Shown piece by piece: positions 47,101 to 62,500 of a stretch of 64,000 bases of DNA (its first letter is position 1; each line of letters starts with the position of its first letter). A program made the translations under genes and the position numbers. The notes under the pieces are model-generated. The model worked only from the letters and a program-made list of their open reading frames with translations. It did no database searches and was not told the DNA's origin. The DNA is from Lineus longissimus (taxonomy: Eukaryota; Nemertea; Pilidiophora; Heteronemertea; Lineidae), in assembly GCF_910592395.1 (NCBI RefSeq), contig NC_088310.1:20903501-20967500 (forward strand), in the 5' to 3' direction.

Positions 47101-50100
47101 ATTTACATGAGCGAATCTGCACTTCTTGGTCAAGTGCTTTCCATTTGGCTTCTCTTTGACGTCACTGGGATAGAACTTACTCAGGAACCAATAAGAGAAC
47201 TCTCGAACCTGATCCCACTCGAAAACTCCGTGACATATGGCTTTCTTTGCTTTGACCCAAAACAAATGATCAAAACGTACGGCGGTGAAATATGGGGAAA
47301 TGCGATAATAAATTTGCGGATACCGAGGCATTTTAGCCAAGTAAACAAGTTAATGGCCAAGTCGAGTGACGATATATAAGCTTATTGTCTTTCCTAATGG
47401 GTGCAGTTCTCCAGAACAGTTAAGCAGCGCACTCGACCCGCACGGTGAGGTCTCCAGAAGAGCACGGCTAAAGGCAATTGACGTTCCGAAGAACTTGACG
47501 AAAGCAAGGTAAGTTGCTTGGAGTGGCTAGCTCTAAGCCTCCAAGAGCATGGGGCTCCGCCACAATTGCATCTCGTCGCGCGTTCTCCAGGTCTCATTCA
47601 GAGCTCGCTTGGCTGAAGACGGCTGGAGAAGGACCCTCTTCGTTTGGACAAGAGTCCTCAATCCTGAATGGTGCCGGTAAGAAGTAATAATGACCACTGG
47701 AGGAGTAATTGGAAAATGTTTTTCCAGTCAATGAGGCAATTGGACGGCAATCTATGACTTCTACTTGCGTGATGATTGCTCCTCTCAGAAACACTTGTAC
47801 ACAAGAAGATATTGTAAGTCTTTACTCTTCACGATAAGAATCTAAATGTTATTTTGTTCTTCATTAGATAGAAGTGTCGCCATAATATTTATAGGATTTG
47901 CATATTCTTCCCCTCCACAGCGAATGTGAGAACAAAATCCGTTTGAAAAAAAATCATGGTTTCTTTATAGTGGCGTTTTCATGTTTGATTTGTAATACAA
48001 CCTTCAAATTTCGACTTTTTCATTTACTAGAAAGATGTGTCAGTGATTCAATGTTCTTTTGAGGCTTTAAACAGACTAAATCGTTGCTCTTTGTATTCAA
48101 ATTGCTCATTTTTAATTCTTTTGAAATGAAAATATGACTTATGCGCAAATATCCCCGCCTTTCAACTGTCCTTTGCTTTCAAGATGCCGGATACGCGCCG
48201 AAACCCAGTGGCTCAACTCTATAAATGGCAAACATAATATGTAACATCCACTTGGCTTTTCTTTTTTTAAACCTGTTGCACCAAACATAATATTGCTTCA
48301 CAACGGACGGTATTATCTGTATCTTCTAACAGTTTTAAAAGTACTCTGTGTAAAATGTACCTAGTATGACGAAAGGTAACACATACATGTACATCTTCTA
48401 ACATATTTCCCTTCTTAAAACGCGCTGAACCTATAGTGTCCACGAACGGCAACACATGAACAGTCCAACTCATTTCGTTTTTTTTAAATGAGCTGAACCT
48501 AGGATCCATTTTGAAATATTCAGATTTCACAAACGGTAAGGAATATACAAACAGATGGTGATAATTTTAAAGGTACTTGACTCAGTACAAACGCGTTAAG
48601 TCAACACACTCGAATGAAGTAAATCTGATCAATGACATTTTATCAAATATGGCCAAATGCCGTTTATTATTCATTGTGTTATTCAATACATGTACATTAG
48701 CGTGGACGCTTCTACATGATTAAACAATCCTTTCTAAATGGTCCATGATCGGGTCTATGATATCATAACGCAAGCAAGGAATAAGCTTGATTTTAGGCAT
48801 TTAGAAATATTTTCACGAGGGATCTGATGGTGAATGCATGCCGCTGAATACTGAAATTAAGTGATATTTACCAGTGAGAAATTGCTGCTAACATTATTTC
48901 AAGAATACAAACAATCCAAAAAATGTAATAATTAAGAAATCTGAATCTTAACATTTGTCTCCAGGCAGATTTAAATCATATCAGAAATAGTATTTAATGC
49001 CAAAGGAGGAAAATGATTACCACAATAATGTACATGATATACTGATTGGGCTGTACTTATAAATATAAAATGTAAAGTGCGAGTTTAGCTCTCTCAGTAG
49101 TGGCGCTGTTTTAAAGACGACAACATTTATATGTATCAAACAGACTTAATCATCAAGTGGATAAATGGTTAACCTGTTGGAGACCTATCACCTGTCATCT
49201 ACCTCAAAATTCCCAATCTAGAAGTAAAGGCGTTTCCATGGAGATGCATCATCCTAGTTCCCAAGCGCGGGGAGATTCTCGCTTGAGATGATCCTAGCTG
49301 GTCCTCTTCCTGCCCAGTAATCCTCAGGGCCGCGCGACCTGGGACGGACACACAGGAACAAGCACCACGGGGGCGTCTAGCACAACAAATGGACAACTCA
49401 ATATGGGATTACATGAAAACAGGCAAACACCGAATCTAATGAACAAAGCAATGATTTGGAAGTTAGTGTAATCCGATGGCGAAGTTTAGAATCAGTTTAG
49501 TATAGCGCTGTTCTCTCACGCTAGATTTCACTGGACCCGTGGGGTATTCTCATCGCCCGTGATTCAGGATCAGCGATGAAAGCCAAATAAAACGCTAAGT
49601 GCCGCTACTGAAACTCACTCAATACGTCGATAATGAGATTTTATTCAAGCAACTTAGCCCAGGAACCGTTACTTTGTTTCCAATAAATAAACGAAGGTCC
49701 GTATTTCGCGTTCGCCGGATCAAAAGATTTAGTTAAGACGGAAGGCGCACGAGTTCTAACAGATATGGGATAAAAAAGGAGATCGAACCCACACACAATT
49801 TAAATTTTTACGCCATCTTGATTCGATAAGTCCTGGATACTAAAAAAGTTGAAAATGAGGGCCCCGCTTGAAAACAGACAAAGTACCGTGACTTGCTTTG
49901 ATCCGAATGTGCTTAAGAATAGATGACTCTCCTCCGCGGGCTAAATGTTTTTGACGAAAATTTCTTTTCGAAGCCATCATCAGTACCGTTGCAAGCAAGC
50001 GTGTATATGCTCCATCACAAAGTACTGTGTCACGTAGCATGGATCATGCTGCATTGGGATTTTTTACCCGTTGTAAAACGGCAGACTAGATACTTTTGTG

Positions 50101-50440
50101 TTTCATCAGCCCGCCTTTGCTGCTCTATCCCGGGGAAGCACACGAACTATTCTGGAAATGTTGTTGTGTCGGAGTCTGTCAACCCCTTTAATTAACTAGA
50201 TCATAAGGACATCGATCGGGACCATTGAGCTAATCAACACCGCCTGGTCACAAATCGATTGTCAGAAACCAAACCAACCCATTGTCCAAGCCTTTGTCTA
50301 AGTAGATAGCAAAGGACACTCAGAACTGTCGACGAAAATTAAATACCATGCCAAACACAATCTAATGGCGCACTAATAACACACCCTGAGGTTTTTCTCA
50401 TCAGAACACATTTCGCCTGGATCCCTGACCGATTCGGAGT
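44100..50440. other. Non-coding DNA
   Basis: No gene recognised. A GC-richer part at 45.4-46.2 kb could be regulatory; I have no specific motif to prove it. Confidence 0.4.
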
Positions 50441-50660
50441 TGCTAATCTGGGCAGGTATTATGACGTCGAAGCGTGTTGGGATCCACCCTCAGGCAAAGA
50501 GTGTGCGCCCACTTAGCCGAGGGTCCATGCAGGATGGTCCTAAGCTCTGGCACGCAAAATCGAGCATTCGGCGCGCGTCCGATGCGCGCACAGGGCCCAT
50601 GGCGGAATGGTTGTCTCCGTCTCATCAGGCGAGATTTTCGGCTGCGAACGCCATTAGTTT
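50440..50660. other. CpG-rich patch
   Basis: A stretch much richer in CpG than its surroundings (GGCGCGCGTCC, GATGCGCGCAC). ORFs run open on both strands for about 220 bp because of base composition. It could be a regulatory patch or part of an unrecognised exon. Confidence 0.4.
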
Positions 50661-53600
50661 CCATCGATTGAACTCAACACGTGCCGTAACTTGGATAATC
50701 AAGATAGAGAGATTCAGCGACAAAGAAGATCCAAGTATCGAATGCTTTGTTTTCTAACATCCTATTGATCCTGATGGAGTGTATTTGCCGACTTGAATAA
50801 GCAGCTGAGGTTGTCTAAAATCTGTCTTGTCGGAAGCTGGGCTTATGGTCGAAGAACCTCTTCAATGTCGAGGTATTCTTATCCAAAACCTTCTTGGCTA
50901 CTATTCTACCATTTTACACTTAGATTTGATTCCTTACTTACAATGACCACAAAACCCCTTGAAAGAACGACTTATACTGATAGAGATGGCAAGTGCCAAT
51001 AATTAAAGAAGCCGTAAACGTTTAAGCAAAAGCTTGTCTTTATTTCCATGAGTTAAGAGTCGCTTAACGACACAGCTATTGCAAATCGACTTGTTCGTCT
51101 TCATTTTCAATTTGTAATAAACTTCAGGCGTCAGCGGATCCTATATATATATATGTTTACAATCCGATTTTTGCTTAGTAATAGCCTGGCATAACTTCAC
51201 AGTGTACCGTCTTATGTTTATCTATTTTTCCCATTTTAAAGGACTGGTTCTCTAAGCAAATATAACTTAAATATATTACAATGTCGACAACGTTTTAAAG
51301 ATGTAAACAAAAACGGAAATGCATATTTCTTACGTTGATTGTCTTACGAATATTCGGTATTTACAAAGAAATAAATAAAAATACAGCAAAGAACCAAGAA
51401 AATTAAAGAAGTAAAACAGACCATATTTTTCTTGAAAGTTTGCAAGGAAGGGAGTGCTTTTCTTCAATGGTTTCAACCAGTTACATGTAGTTAGTCACCG
51501 AATGAAATATGCCTCAAGGTAGTCGCGTTTTGAATTTCGAATTTCGAATCTCGATATGAGACTTCTGGGCTTTCTTACGTAGGCCTGTCATTTCTCTTGT
51601 AAATAACAGGAAGCATAAGTGGGGCATCAAGAGGTTATTTTTAAAACTCGTGTGTTGGATAGCTCCACGAAAGGCTGTGATAAAAACATGTTAAGTGAAA
51701 AGAAGAATCGTTACAGCATAGCCTTATTTTCTGCTCGAAGCTGAAAATGATACATTAGATGCACTTTTTTAAATTGAGTACTAAGAAATAGCGCTAGGTA
51801 GGACTCTATGACTCAAACAAAATTATACGAAATGTACACTTACTTCACGACAATGAACACGACCTAATGTAAAAGTATTGATTTTCAAAAGCTGCACTGG
51901 ACTGTTTTTTTTGTGATTTAACGTTTGTGTGAAATATATTGTTATAAAAGCAATTCTGAGTCAACGGAGCCTTGAATTAATCACAGGTACATGTAGGATG
52001 CTTTAATTCATCGTGGCAGTGCAAAAATGTTGGTCTACCGGGGAATATGATAGGACGTTGGGAATAAGAAGTGCAAAACGTAATATACTCAGAGGAAGAA
52101 TGTACCTCCGATGGAAATGTCCTTTTCTTATAAAGCTTAATTGAATACCAAAGTTTTTTAGTTTCATAGAGGGGGATGCTTACATCCAACCTTTCTCAAA
52201 TGTTGAATTTTTGGAAGAGCAGATGAATGGTGTGAGAAAGCAAAGAAAGTGTAACTTTCAGCCCTAGGGTATCACATTAAAAGGGTTGCATCAGTGCCAC
52301 TCCACCTGTCCATATCATACCTTTCATGAATATTTTATACTCTGCTCCCTTCATCAATTCAGAAAAGGGCAAGCTTGTGCATAAGGCGGTTTTTGATGTA
52401 ACGAGATATGTTCCTCAGAGTAACGAAAATGAGTTCCTAGCTTCAAGGCTTGACATTGGAACTAAGGCTAAAAGTGCCCTCCGGCCTGTGATGTAATACG
52501 AACCACAGTATCAGGCTAACTACAGGTAAGGTAGTAGTAGACCTACACTTTAGAAAAAATATTGTCTTCCAATAGCTCTATAACTATTTGCTATTTTTTT
52601 CTGTACGGGCATACTTCGGAGCATACGACGAGCATCCATACCTTGATTTTTGTCAACATGTCCACATGACGTACATGCAATGCACGCGACTAAAATCATT
52701 ACACGAAGCACCATACTCGCATTACTTTTTCAATACTATTGCTACCCGAGTTTGCATCTTTTTGATAAAGTTTTAATCATCGTCGTTGCAATATCAGGAC
52801 AAAAATGAATCTAAAGACTCTCCAGATATTCAGTGTTGTTACTGGGGAAAGCATCAACGCAAATGTCAACATTCACTTGGCTTTCAGAGTATTCTCCGAA
52901 AATATAGCATTTGAATAATAGCATTTCATACACCAAGTAGATCTCTCATATGAAAGTTTTGCCATTATCACTGTGTACCTTTCAATGTCAAGTGGTAAAT
53001 TGAAAATCCAATGGACGGTTAAGCGATGGTACACTGCCCCAGGAGAGCATGTGAGCAAAAAGACAACATATGTTCAAGACTCAGAAACTTTTCTGAAATG
53101 TTGACTTAAAACCATTAACCAAATGCTAACATATTGTGATGCTAATGCTCCAATGTGTCCATCGCGAAAGGCGTGGCCGCCAATCGGAGTACGCCATCGA
53201 CTGAATATCGGATTAAGCATTCTCAGCCAATGATTTGCCGGATGAAAGTGAAAGGTGTTCCGCAAATTGTTAGTTGAGGGGGAAACGGCAGACTTGATTC
53301 GAACAATTATGTCTGTATTAGAATAGTTGGCCCAGGAGTACGTACTTGTGTTTTGGTTGATGCTGAGAGGCTGACAGTAATGGCCGAGAGTAGGTCTTGG
53401 AAATCATCTTATCTCTGGAATTGCATTGTGTGAGTACATTCATCATTTTTTCCTTTTAAATTATGTAACCCTATAGAATTTGTTGAGATTTGATTTTTAC
53501 ACTGATTTGTAAATTCTTGAGTGTATATTCTATAGTTTTTCTCGTGAACAACTTCTTGTTCATCACTTGATATCATTTGCTCCTCACAATTATTGAAGAA

Positions 53601-56600
53601 GTCTGCCGGAGGCTGTTTCCCGTTCTTGGTAAATGTGTCATCTCTATCAAAAGATACAGGTGTATGAAGCTAATGTTGCTGAATGTATATGTAATATAAA
53701 ATTATCTCATTTATATTCTCCCTAAAAATGTCCTCGACAATCCACCATTATCTTTTTTGGGTGCGAAAGGGAGACTCATGGTTCATTTGTGACGAACTGT
53801 AACATAGTTAGAGGGAAATCATAATTACTTATTTTACCAAATTTTTGGAGAACGAAAAAGAATGATGTCAACATGATGCCGAACCGGTATTTGTTTTCCC
53901 GGCGAAGACTTAAGGTTAATGGGTGACTAAGGTTATCTTGGTTGTCACGTCACTTTAAATACTTAAGAATAATCAAAAACTAATATCATTTGAATAATAT
54001 TACATTTTTTCGAACATGAAAGTCACCATCACCGTCATCGCCTTTATGTGAACTGTCACAATCAAGATGTCAGTCTAATAAGCTCGTTTACTACTGGTCC
54101 ATTAATTCAAGTCAGCGTTCAACAGTCAAGAAGTAAGATAAGGAATATCGGTAGCAATTGATATTTATTCTACCCTTGAGTAGGTCTATTAGGGTCCGGC
54201 TGCAAACCAGCAACATCCGGGCTCCGTGAACGCCATCCGTCATCTGCTGTTGCGCAAATTGTGTTTACCGGTTGTCCTGTCAGAGTAACGTTTATTTCCT
54301 CTGAAATCGCCAGTCCAAAAGACTGATGTTTAGATGATGTTAGACAGACTTGCAGCAGGCGAGGATCTAGAGGGAGCGTAGAGAGGGTACGCCCCCTCCC
54401 CCCTCAACACGATCAGATTTGCTAACTATTATGATCTTTTATGCTTATCATTTTTCCACACTTACACCAAATATCTAAGAAAATCGAGAAAATCTCAGAA
54501 CAGACTAGTACCGTGCACCAATTAAGTCCCTAAACGTAAACCTGACAAATTTTTAGCGGCAGACTGAGTACGTCAAATTTTTTATGGGATCTCCACTTTT
54601 TATATATTTCTGTACAGATATCTGTTGGAGGAACACTGACGTTGGTGATTATTGCCCGACTCTTATTTTCCACTTTGCAAATACACCTTTGCTTGACAAT
54701 ATTGTGCTGCAATATTGTCTTAGACTAGTTAAAAATTCAGCAATCTACGGCATTTTTCTATCGATTTGCTTATCACAATAAAATAATAATACCAGCCAAC
54801 TAAGACTATAACTTCTTTAAAACTACTTCCAGTAATTAAATAAATATTGCTCGATGTTTTTGTTTTAAATACCACCCTAATCGCGTTCCTCCATCATTGT
54901 TTAACGGTAAGATAAATATCAGGTGGAAATCACTATAAGAGATTGGTTTTCTTCTTCAAGAAGCCGTTGGCTATATCCGCTTATTTGAAACATAACTTTG
55001 CAAATGCTTTGTTTTTAACATCAGTTCCGCGGTTCCAAGTTTCCCAAATGGTAGAATATTGACTCACACACAATACGCAAGTTCTTTAAAAAAATATTAG
55101 TCACGGAGTCAAAAAATAAAAGCAAACTTAACCTAACACATCTGACTCTTTGCGGTAAATTGCCGACACAAGTCAAACATAAGAGCAAAAGTGCCAGGCC
55201 TACTTGCCTTTCATAGGCTTTATATCCGACCATGTTGCTGTTAAAACGCCGATAAAGTGTATGATGTTGTGCCTTCTTATCCTTAAGGATTATTTGCACC
55301 AAAACAATGCCAATTTTAAACTATTTGACGCCTTAACCTTATTATGAATCTAGTACATGTATATTGGAAAATGCACAAAGTGTAGTTTCTAGTAAGACTG
55401 AAATTCATGACAGAAGGAATTCACTGAAGAATTCATTTATTTGAATGATGATGCCCCGGTATTTGTAAAATTCATATCTTAATCTAACTGGATACGTGTA
55501 CATCAAACTGTACATTAGTGTACTTGGATGATTTCGTCATCTGAGCTTGAAATAGACTTTTGAAAACGAGCAACGAAACACCAGTCTTTTCTTACGCGGG
55601 ATACAAGATGCAAGTCGTTCATCTACCAGTGTTTGCTTACTATGCCTAAGGGCCTACCAGAGAAAGCTGCGCGTCGTCTCCTTTGTGTTCCCCTCCCGCC
55701 CGTCGCAACAGTAGCAATGTCGCATAAGTTGAAAAAGTCCTCCATTCTGGTTATAGAGCCCTTAGAAAATACCACGAGCTAGCTGGTATGTATAATGGAT
55801 GAAAAAAGACCGTAAGTGTATAAAATAGGCAGATGATGTGATACGCGGGTGAAACCAATGATAATCTGACATGGCAGAATGAGTACAAAATGTAGAAAGA
55901 TACCACAAATGTTTTACTCCAGTTTTTGTTAGTTCCTGGGTTAAATAGTAGGCATCATACGAATTATTTTTTCATCACAGGAAAGCAGTGTTTTGAATAC
56001 AGTCGTTATAAAAGAAGACATGATATGAAATACCATCGAGAAGCATGATTATAAGAAACTTTCAAAAGAATTGTAACGAGTGTGAAAATGTCTTATAATT
56101 TCCCTTTATGACGTGCAATCTGGTTGGAAATCTACCTTTTGTCCGGTGTCAAATCAGACTGGCTATCATGAAACCATGTTTACCCGTCCTATGATAAATG
56201 GCCTTGTTATCACGACCAGCCTGGAGTTATTAGGGCCACGGACCGAGCGTATGTACCGTGATTCATAAGTTTCGTTTGCCGATCGAAGAAATATCAATAA
56301 GGTTATCTGGAATTCTGTAGAAAGACTGTTTGGTCTTTTGATCGCGTTTATGACTGATTGAGATCGAGATAGTGAAATGTTTGACCGTCTAGATTGCGTC
56401 TTGAGATTCGATACTTTTGGATAAGGTTTCTACAGATATGGAGATGCAGCAGAAAATAACTGTTTTTGTTATCTTGGTCGCAAAATAAAACCTTGTTCGT
56501 AAGCCACTGGAAGGCCGACGGAAAAAGACTTGTTATCATGTCTTGATGGCATTTTTTTTCAACCATTTTGCGTAGTACCATTGCATTATAGCCAGGGGCA

Positions 56601-59398
56601 AATAAGTTTACAGTTCCCAATATAACGTAAAATTCTGGCATCAACCGATGGGATATGATACTTTCCATAGCGAAATAGCTCGTAGATTCTAACTAAAAAA
56701 ATTGCATGTAAGTCAAGGGCATTTATAGAGTGTCTCATGCTTTATGACGTACATTTTTGAACACGTTTGTATACCCATGCTTTTAGAGAAGAGGCTAAAG
56801 TTATTGCATTGAACGTTATATTCTTACCAAGTCAAAACTTGTCCGAAGCCATCAATCATCAAGTCCAGTTACACCGCCCTCTCTCCAATGATTTATCTCA
56901 CAGGGCAACACAAGTCAAGCGATCAGAAATTAGCAAAGGAATTTCAATTCAACCATCAACATCAGGCCTTTCATGGTTCAGTTCCTCAGTCATTGAATTC
57001 AAAATGAACATATTATAACGGCAATATTCATATATACACCATAATCATACAAGAAAGACACCAAATGCTCATCTTTCATCACATTTCTTTACAATATGGC
57101 TTGAAGTGTGATATAGCATTTGAAAACTCATTCAAAGGCGTCAAACTTGCCGTCAACGGCTTTTGGACAACCCATCAGTAAATATACTCCTTTATTTGCT
57201 TGACAATACTGCGTGTGATATTACTAGTTTTGCGAATTACTTTATTGGCCTTTTGAGAATTACAAAGGATATTGAGTTGAGTTTGGGTGTCTAAAAGTCG
57301 ACTCTTGACCTTACTGTATATGAGTACTTCAATCCATTTTTCAACCACTCAAAGCTTCACTTCAGAGGTCTAAATATATTCAATTTTTAGTAGCCTAAGG
57401 TGTCAAAAGTGTAATAGCTTTAGTCAAGTGCTTTTAAGTCCATGAATTTCTATGTTTGTCGATTTTACAAGTGCCTCTTACTGGAATTAAAGCTTTATTT
57501 GAATGAGAGCAAAGGAGCAAATAATATTTTGCTTCATTTTAAAATGTTCAATGATGATGACTGCCCATTCTAAACTCGAAGATTGAGACATCTGCCCAAT
57601 CTGGCGCAATAGCACTGTGTCACAATGTTTTCTAAGAATTTTATTAAATTTTGAGTGTGATAGGAAATTGTTATCTTAGATGCATATCCATAGAAAACTA
57701 ATCAAAATTGATAATCTGCACTCGACGTGTATCAGGAATTCTTTACGTTCATAAAAAATAAATTAAAAGAGTTATCCTACACTTTACGTGTTAGGAAATA
57801 GCAATAGAACAAAATCAAAACAGTTAATCTGTGAAATATTTATATCTGTCGATAGAAAGCAATGAAACAGCTGAAACTACACTCTACCTGTAAAAAGCAG
57901 CTCTAGTTGAAACTACGCTCTAACAGTAGAATGGGAATAGAAAACAGATAAAAATCAGCTAAATGAGCAACTTAAAGATAGCAAATTTACCGAGACTCAA
58001 GTGAAACATAAGAGGAACTGATAATTTTGGCAACGGAGGTTGGCAAATAATGTTCTATCAATTAAATCACTTATTGGTACTTGTGGTGTAATAGGTAGTT
58101 GACTGAATACAATCACAGACAAGTATATGGTGTCACCTTCTCCAAAGACAGGTATTGGGTGTCATTTTCTCCATAGACTTAGTACAACTATCACCAAATG
58201 ACGTCCTTGAGGTGTTTACCCCGTGCTTAACTTCACTTATACCTATAAACACTTCAGAACATTGATGAAATCTGGCAGCGTTAGGCCGGGGGTTTTATTG
58301 CGCATTGTCGAATTTGAGTTAACCAGCTGATAATTCTTACTGTCGACCGTGATAGTTTAAAGCCAAATGTTCGCAAATTTTTCTGACGTGGTCGTGAGAA
58401 TTTTATGGCATTGGTGAAGCAATGTATAAAAGTGTGTATAAAGTTGGGCTGTCGATTTTTTTGGCTCATAGGTCTGCCTTTATTGCCCAGAGTTTCCAAG
58501 CGAGAAAGGAATTAAACATTGGTGACTGAAAGACAGAAATAAAATAAGTCAATATTACCAAATTTTAAATTATAATCTACACACTTTGAACTGGTATGTG
58601 TATTTGATAAATATCCTCATGATTTACTAATTTAGGACACGGACTATGACAAATATTTGAGGACTAATAAATCATGTTAGTTGGTCATCGGGGTATCGAT
58701 GAAATCACCTTGTCGGGACAGGCTTAAGGTGAGTGACTGGTCGGTGCGTATTCGGGTTGAATTGTTTTTTTAATGTTCCCCGTAAATGACATAAGATGAC
58801 AAGAGAAGAAAAACACATGTTCAAAGGGGAAACCGAGACTGATACAGTATTCGTATTACACTGTATTATGACATTTCGTATGTTAGTAGCTTCTTTGAGC
58901 GAGCGTTTAAAAAACCTATCGTCTTCGTCTTATTCATTATCTATGGAGAACATTTTCATATTCATGTACTAGTATAATGATGGCACAAAATTAAATCACT
59001 GAGCAAAGCGTTGGTTGCTGTTCTGCAAAGGACGTCTGGCAATATGGATGGTAGTGGGACATCACTGGGGAGGTGATGAATGTATTGTAGTTGACTGAGA
59101 ACTAAACGATGCTTCACCACTGTATTTGAATGAAACACCAAAATCTGCGAAATTCCCCCGGCCAATACAAACACGGGTTTCCCCCAATAAATGTATGGGG
59201 TACCTGCAGCAGATGACAAGATGGAATAATGGAAATATATTTTGACCATTAAATGATCTATGGAGGTAATATCATATGGTTTTATGGACCTCTTATCAAA
59301 CCATACGGCCCAGCGCTTTATCATTATCATTTCTTGAGTCAACAATCTGGCCCAGGTGAACTTTGCATTTCGCGATACGTCCAGTCATAAGAAGTCCC
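50660..59398. other. Non-coding DNA
   Basis: AT-rich, with short ORFs only, none recognisable. An (AT)n run lies at about 51142. Degenerate short repeats occur at 57.7-58.2 kb (for example GAAACTACRCTCTAMC and GGTGTCAYYTTCTCC). Confidence 0.45.
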
Positions 59399-59596
59399 AT
59401 GCGATCTGGGACGGGCACATTCTCTGATAAGACATCGAGGATAAAACTCTCTATATTTGTGTCCCCGGTTTTGGCTGTTCTGGCCTTGTTGTTACCACCT
59501 TTATTTTGTGGGGACGTTTCTTTTCACGATATTTTGGTGAAAATGGATAAAATGTCATACCTGGACAGTTTGTTAAATACTCCCTATGGCCAGAGG
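59399..59596 (+). CDS. Candidate first coding exon with signal peptide or signal anchor
   Basis: ATG at 59399 opens a 66-codon frame: a basic N-terminus, then a long hydrophobic stretch (LSIFVSPVLAVLALLLPPLF) and a polar segment ending LLNTPYGQR. It stops at AGG followed by GTAAGT, a consensus donor in phase 0. This would fit the first exon of a secreted or type II membrane protein. I recognise no family, and I could not find a second exon in the remaining 4.4 kb. It may be chance. Confidence 0.3.
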
Positions 59597-62500
59597 GTAA
59601 GTAGATGGCTTAATTTATAGGTGTCACCACTGGTCCTTTTATTTCCCTGATTATCATCTTCCTCCAGCAGACGTGATTGTCAATGGCAGGTCGAAGCAAA
59701 TGTGTTTTAAGGCATATATTCATCATCTACGTATACCTAATTTTTGTAATGTTTCCGCCAAGTGGGGTTATTTTTATTTGGTTTTAAGGTGTGTTTTTTC
59801 ATTTTTAATATAAATAAAAAAAGAAATACAGAGGTAACTATCTTGTTTGAATATATAACTAATTATATAACTGAAGAACATATATTGATTCAAATTTTCG
59901 GCCCGTAAGGGGCTTCTTGAATCTACTACCAAGTAGTACTTTACATGTAGTCTGGACTTGATTATTTAGATACCCAAAATACACACTTGCTGACAATGAA
60001 TATTATCAGTTTATTGATACGCGTGTTGTGTCAAATTGTTAACAGACTTAATCTTGTTTTGAAGAAGTATGTACAAACAATTTTATCCCTCAGAGTGTTG
60101 ACCTGACTGTGAACAAATCGGCAATATTAAACACTTATTAATGGTAATTTAGGTATAGTATATAATGGTTGTTGAAGGCCCTTGAAACGATTTTATGATA
60201 GGATAGAAGAATTGGGTGATATGAATAAAGACTAACAAAAAATGCTTTTACTTCTATCAGTTTTGTACAGAAAGGCCTAACGTGTAAATGTACATTGAGA
60301 TTTAAATAAAACCATTTGCTAGTCTTTGTTCATATCATTGACACGGGGATGACTCAAAAACACGTGTTGTTATCAAGTAGTAAGCTACATGTACGCCGTG
60401 AAAACGAAAGGTATACGCTGAATTTCAATCAATACACCCTCGCGAAAGAACAAGGTGTCATCTCTTGCCAAATTGATGCCCAAAAACTGTGTGCATAAAC
60501 CTCCGGAGAACAAGGAGAGGATGACAGCTTTTTCAATACAGACGGAAGTGCTCTTCTTTCGTTCAATTGTTCCACTCTAGAAATGAAAATTTATGATAAA
60601 AGAAACATGTTTAGTGTAGATGCCATTGACAAACAGCACCCAACGTTACCGTCAAAACATCTCCCAACAAAACCATTTTTCCAACCTACTCGACTTGGTC
60701 AACCGCCCTTCAGCAAGTGGCCAGACGCTTTAATAAACAACATCTTGAAAAGTAAGAGTCCTTCACCAAGTGAAAGAAGGAATTGAAGACGTACTCAAGC
60801 AGCTAACACGCAATTTCTGTTACCGTGAAGTTATGTGGTGTGGTCGCCCTTGTGTGTGCAAAGCCCCGCAATATTATTTGACACGGTTTGGGCCTTTTGG
60901 GACAAATTAGACCACTTGTGCAATGAAATGCATATACCCTGAGGCAATATCAGAAGCAGTTGACATCCTGGCGATATAATTGAATTTTACATATTTTCGC
61001 AGCTAATCTAAAGAGGTCTTGACCCCTTTGGGCGGAATTTTGACATTTTCTACAAGAAGCCCGGGGAACAATGTCATGGGTTGTGCCTGTGTCACTTGCC
61101 CTGTCATGCCCACAGCGTTTAGTGCGACGATTCCTATACCTGCCCGGAACAGCACAACGGCAGATGACTGCATTTGTTGAAAAGGTGTAAAGCCGTGAAA
61201 TTCGATTAAGATGTCGGCCGTAAAAAGAGCAAAAAAGCCATCAGACCGTCCTCTCTTGACAACAGCTGGGGTTCCTGATGTTGGCCCGGTTTAGTTCTAA
61301 CTGCCACTCTTTAGAATCTCAATTCTCCTCAAGCAGCAATGTAGGCTTTCTTCTTCATCCCTATTAACCCTTTAAGATACACCTCGTGTCCTGTCATGCC
61401 TGTGCTTGTTCAGCACATGTATCAATACCATGATTGAGCAGAGGGCTTCTGCTTGGCAATGACGATTGGGAGGCAGAATTCCCCTTGCGTTAATTGTAAA
61501 ATCAGACACTTTACATTCTTTCTCCATACAAAATATCCGAAAGTCTTTGATACTTTTTGACTTTAAAAAAAAGCTCGAACAAAAACTTGTTAAATGATGG
61601 TAAGTGCTATAAAGTTTAATCAGGACCTGAGTTGCCGCACGCGTTTGATTTCAAAATGTAGCCTATTGTATAGGGTTCTTATCGTTAACGGATTATGTAT
61701 ACATGTACCAATCGGAAACGCGTTTCGTTTCTTTAAAGAAATATTTAGCCAAAGTGCTTTAGGAACTATTTGAATTTCTTTGAAATGTCAAAGTCCACTG
61801 AAGTCGAACAATATCTAAAGCAGAGATACAAAACAATCCAAAGCAATGATATTCAATTCAAATGCACCAGACGAGGGGATTAAGAGAGAAAAAAGAAGCT
61901 GGCTTACCATTAGCAATCTTGTCCATAGAGTCTCAAGATTTAAAGCAATCCGGCTTTAAATTCAAATGGAAAGGATGTACAGATTCCCAATTTCAATCCT
62001 AATAAGGATTATGAAATAGGCACATATGAAATTGATATCTGTATCCGATTTCAGATATGGAAGTACATTTTCGTTATATCCCTTTGGAAGAATATGGGAT
62101 AACGTGAACTCTTTCATAAGGAGTTTTCAGAAAGGGCCGAATGGATGATTGGTACGGCCTTTTTGTTAATAATAAGTTGCAATTACCAGATGCAAAAGCA
62201 TTCGATTTCACTATACATTTAATATTGTATTTCAACCTCCGTCATTAAGAAAAAAAGATCATAATCACTTCGGTCGTTCATTAACATGTATTTGTTAAAA
62301 AGACATTTGAAGTGTCGATCATAATTTTTGTTCGCTGTTTCTTTTATTTTAGGCTACCGGTTCTGAAAAATATTGGAAGGCAGATTTAAGGGTTTCATCT
62401 GAAAAGGATTATGCCCACAGGCCAAACGCCAATAACTGATCAGTTCATCAAGATTATCTTTCCCAATGCCCACGGCACACTTTCAATTCATTTAAAACAT

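Noticed and set aside
50440-50757. ORFs of 65-105 residues on both strands
   Set aside because: Open on both strands because of CpG-rich composition; no domain recognised.
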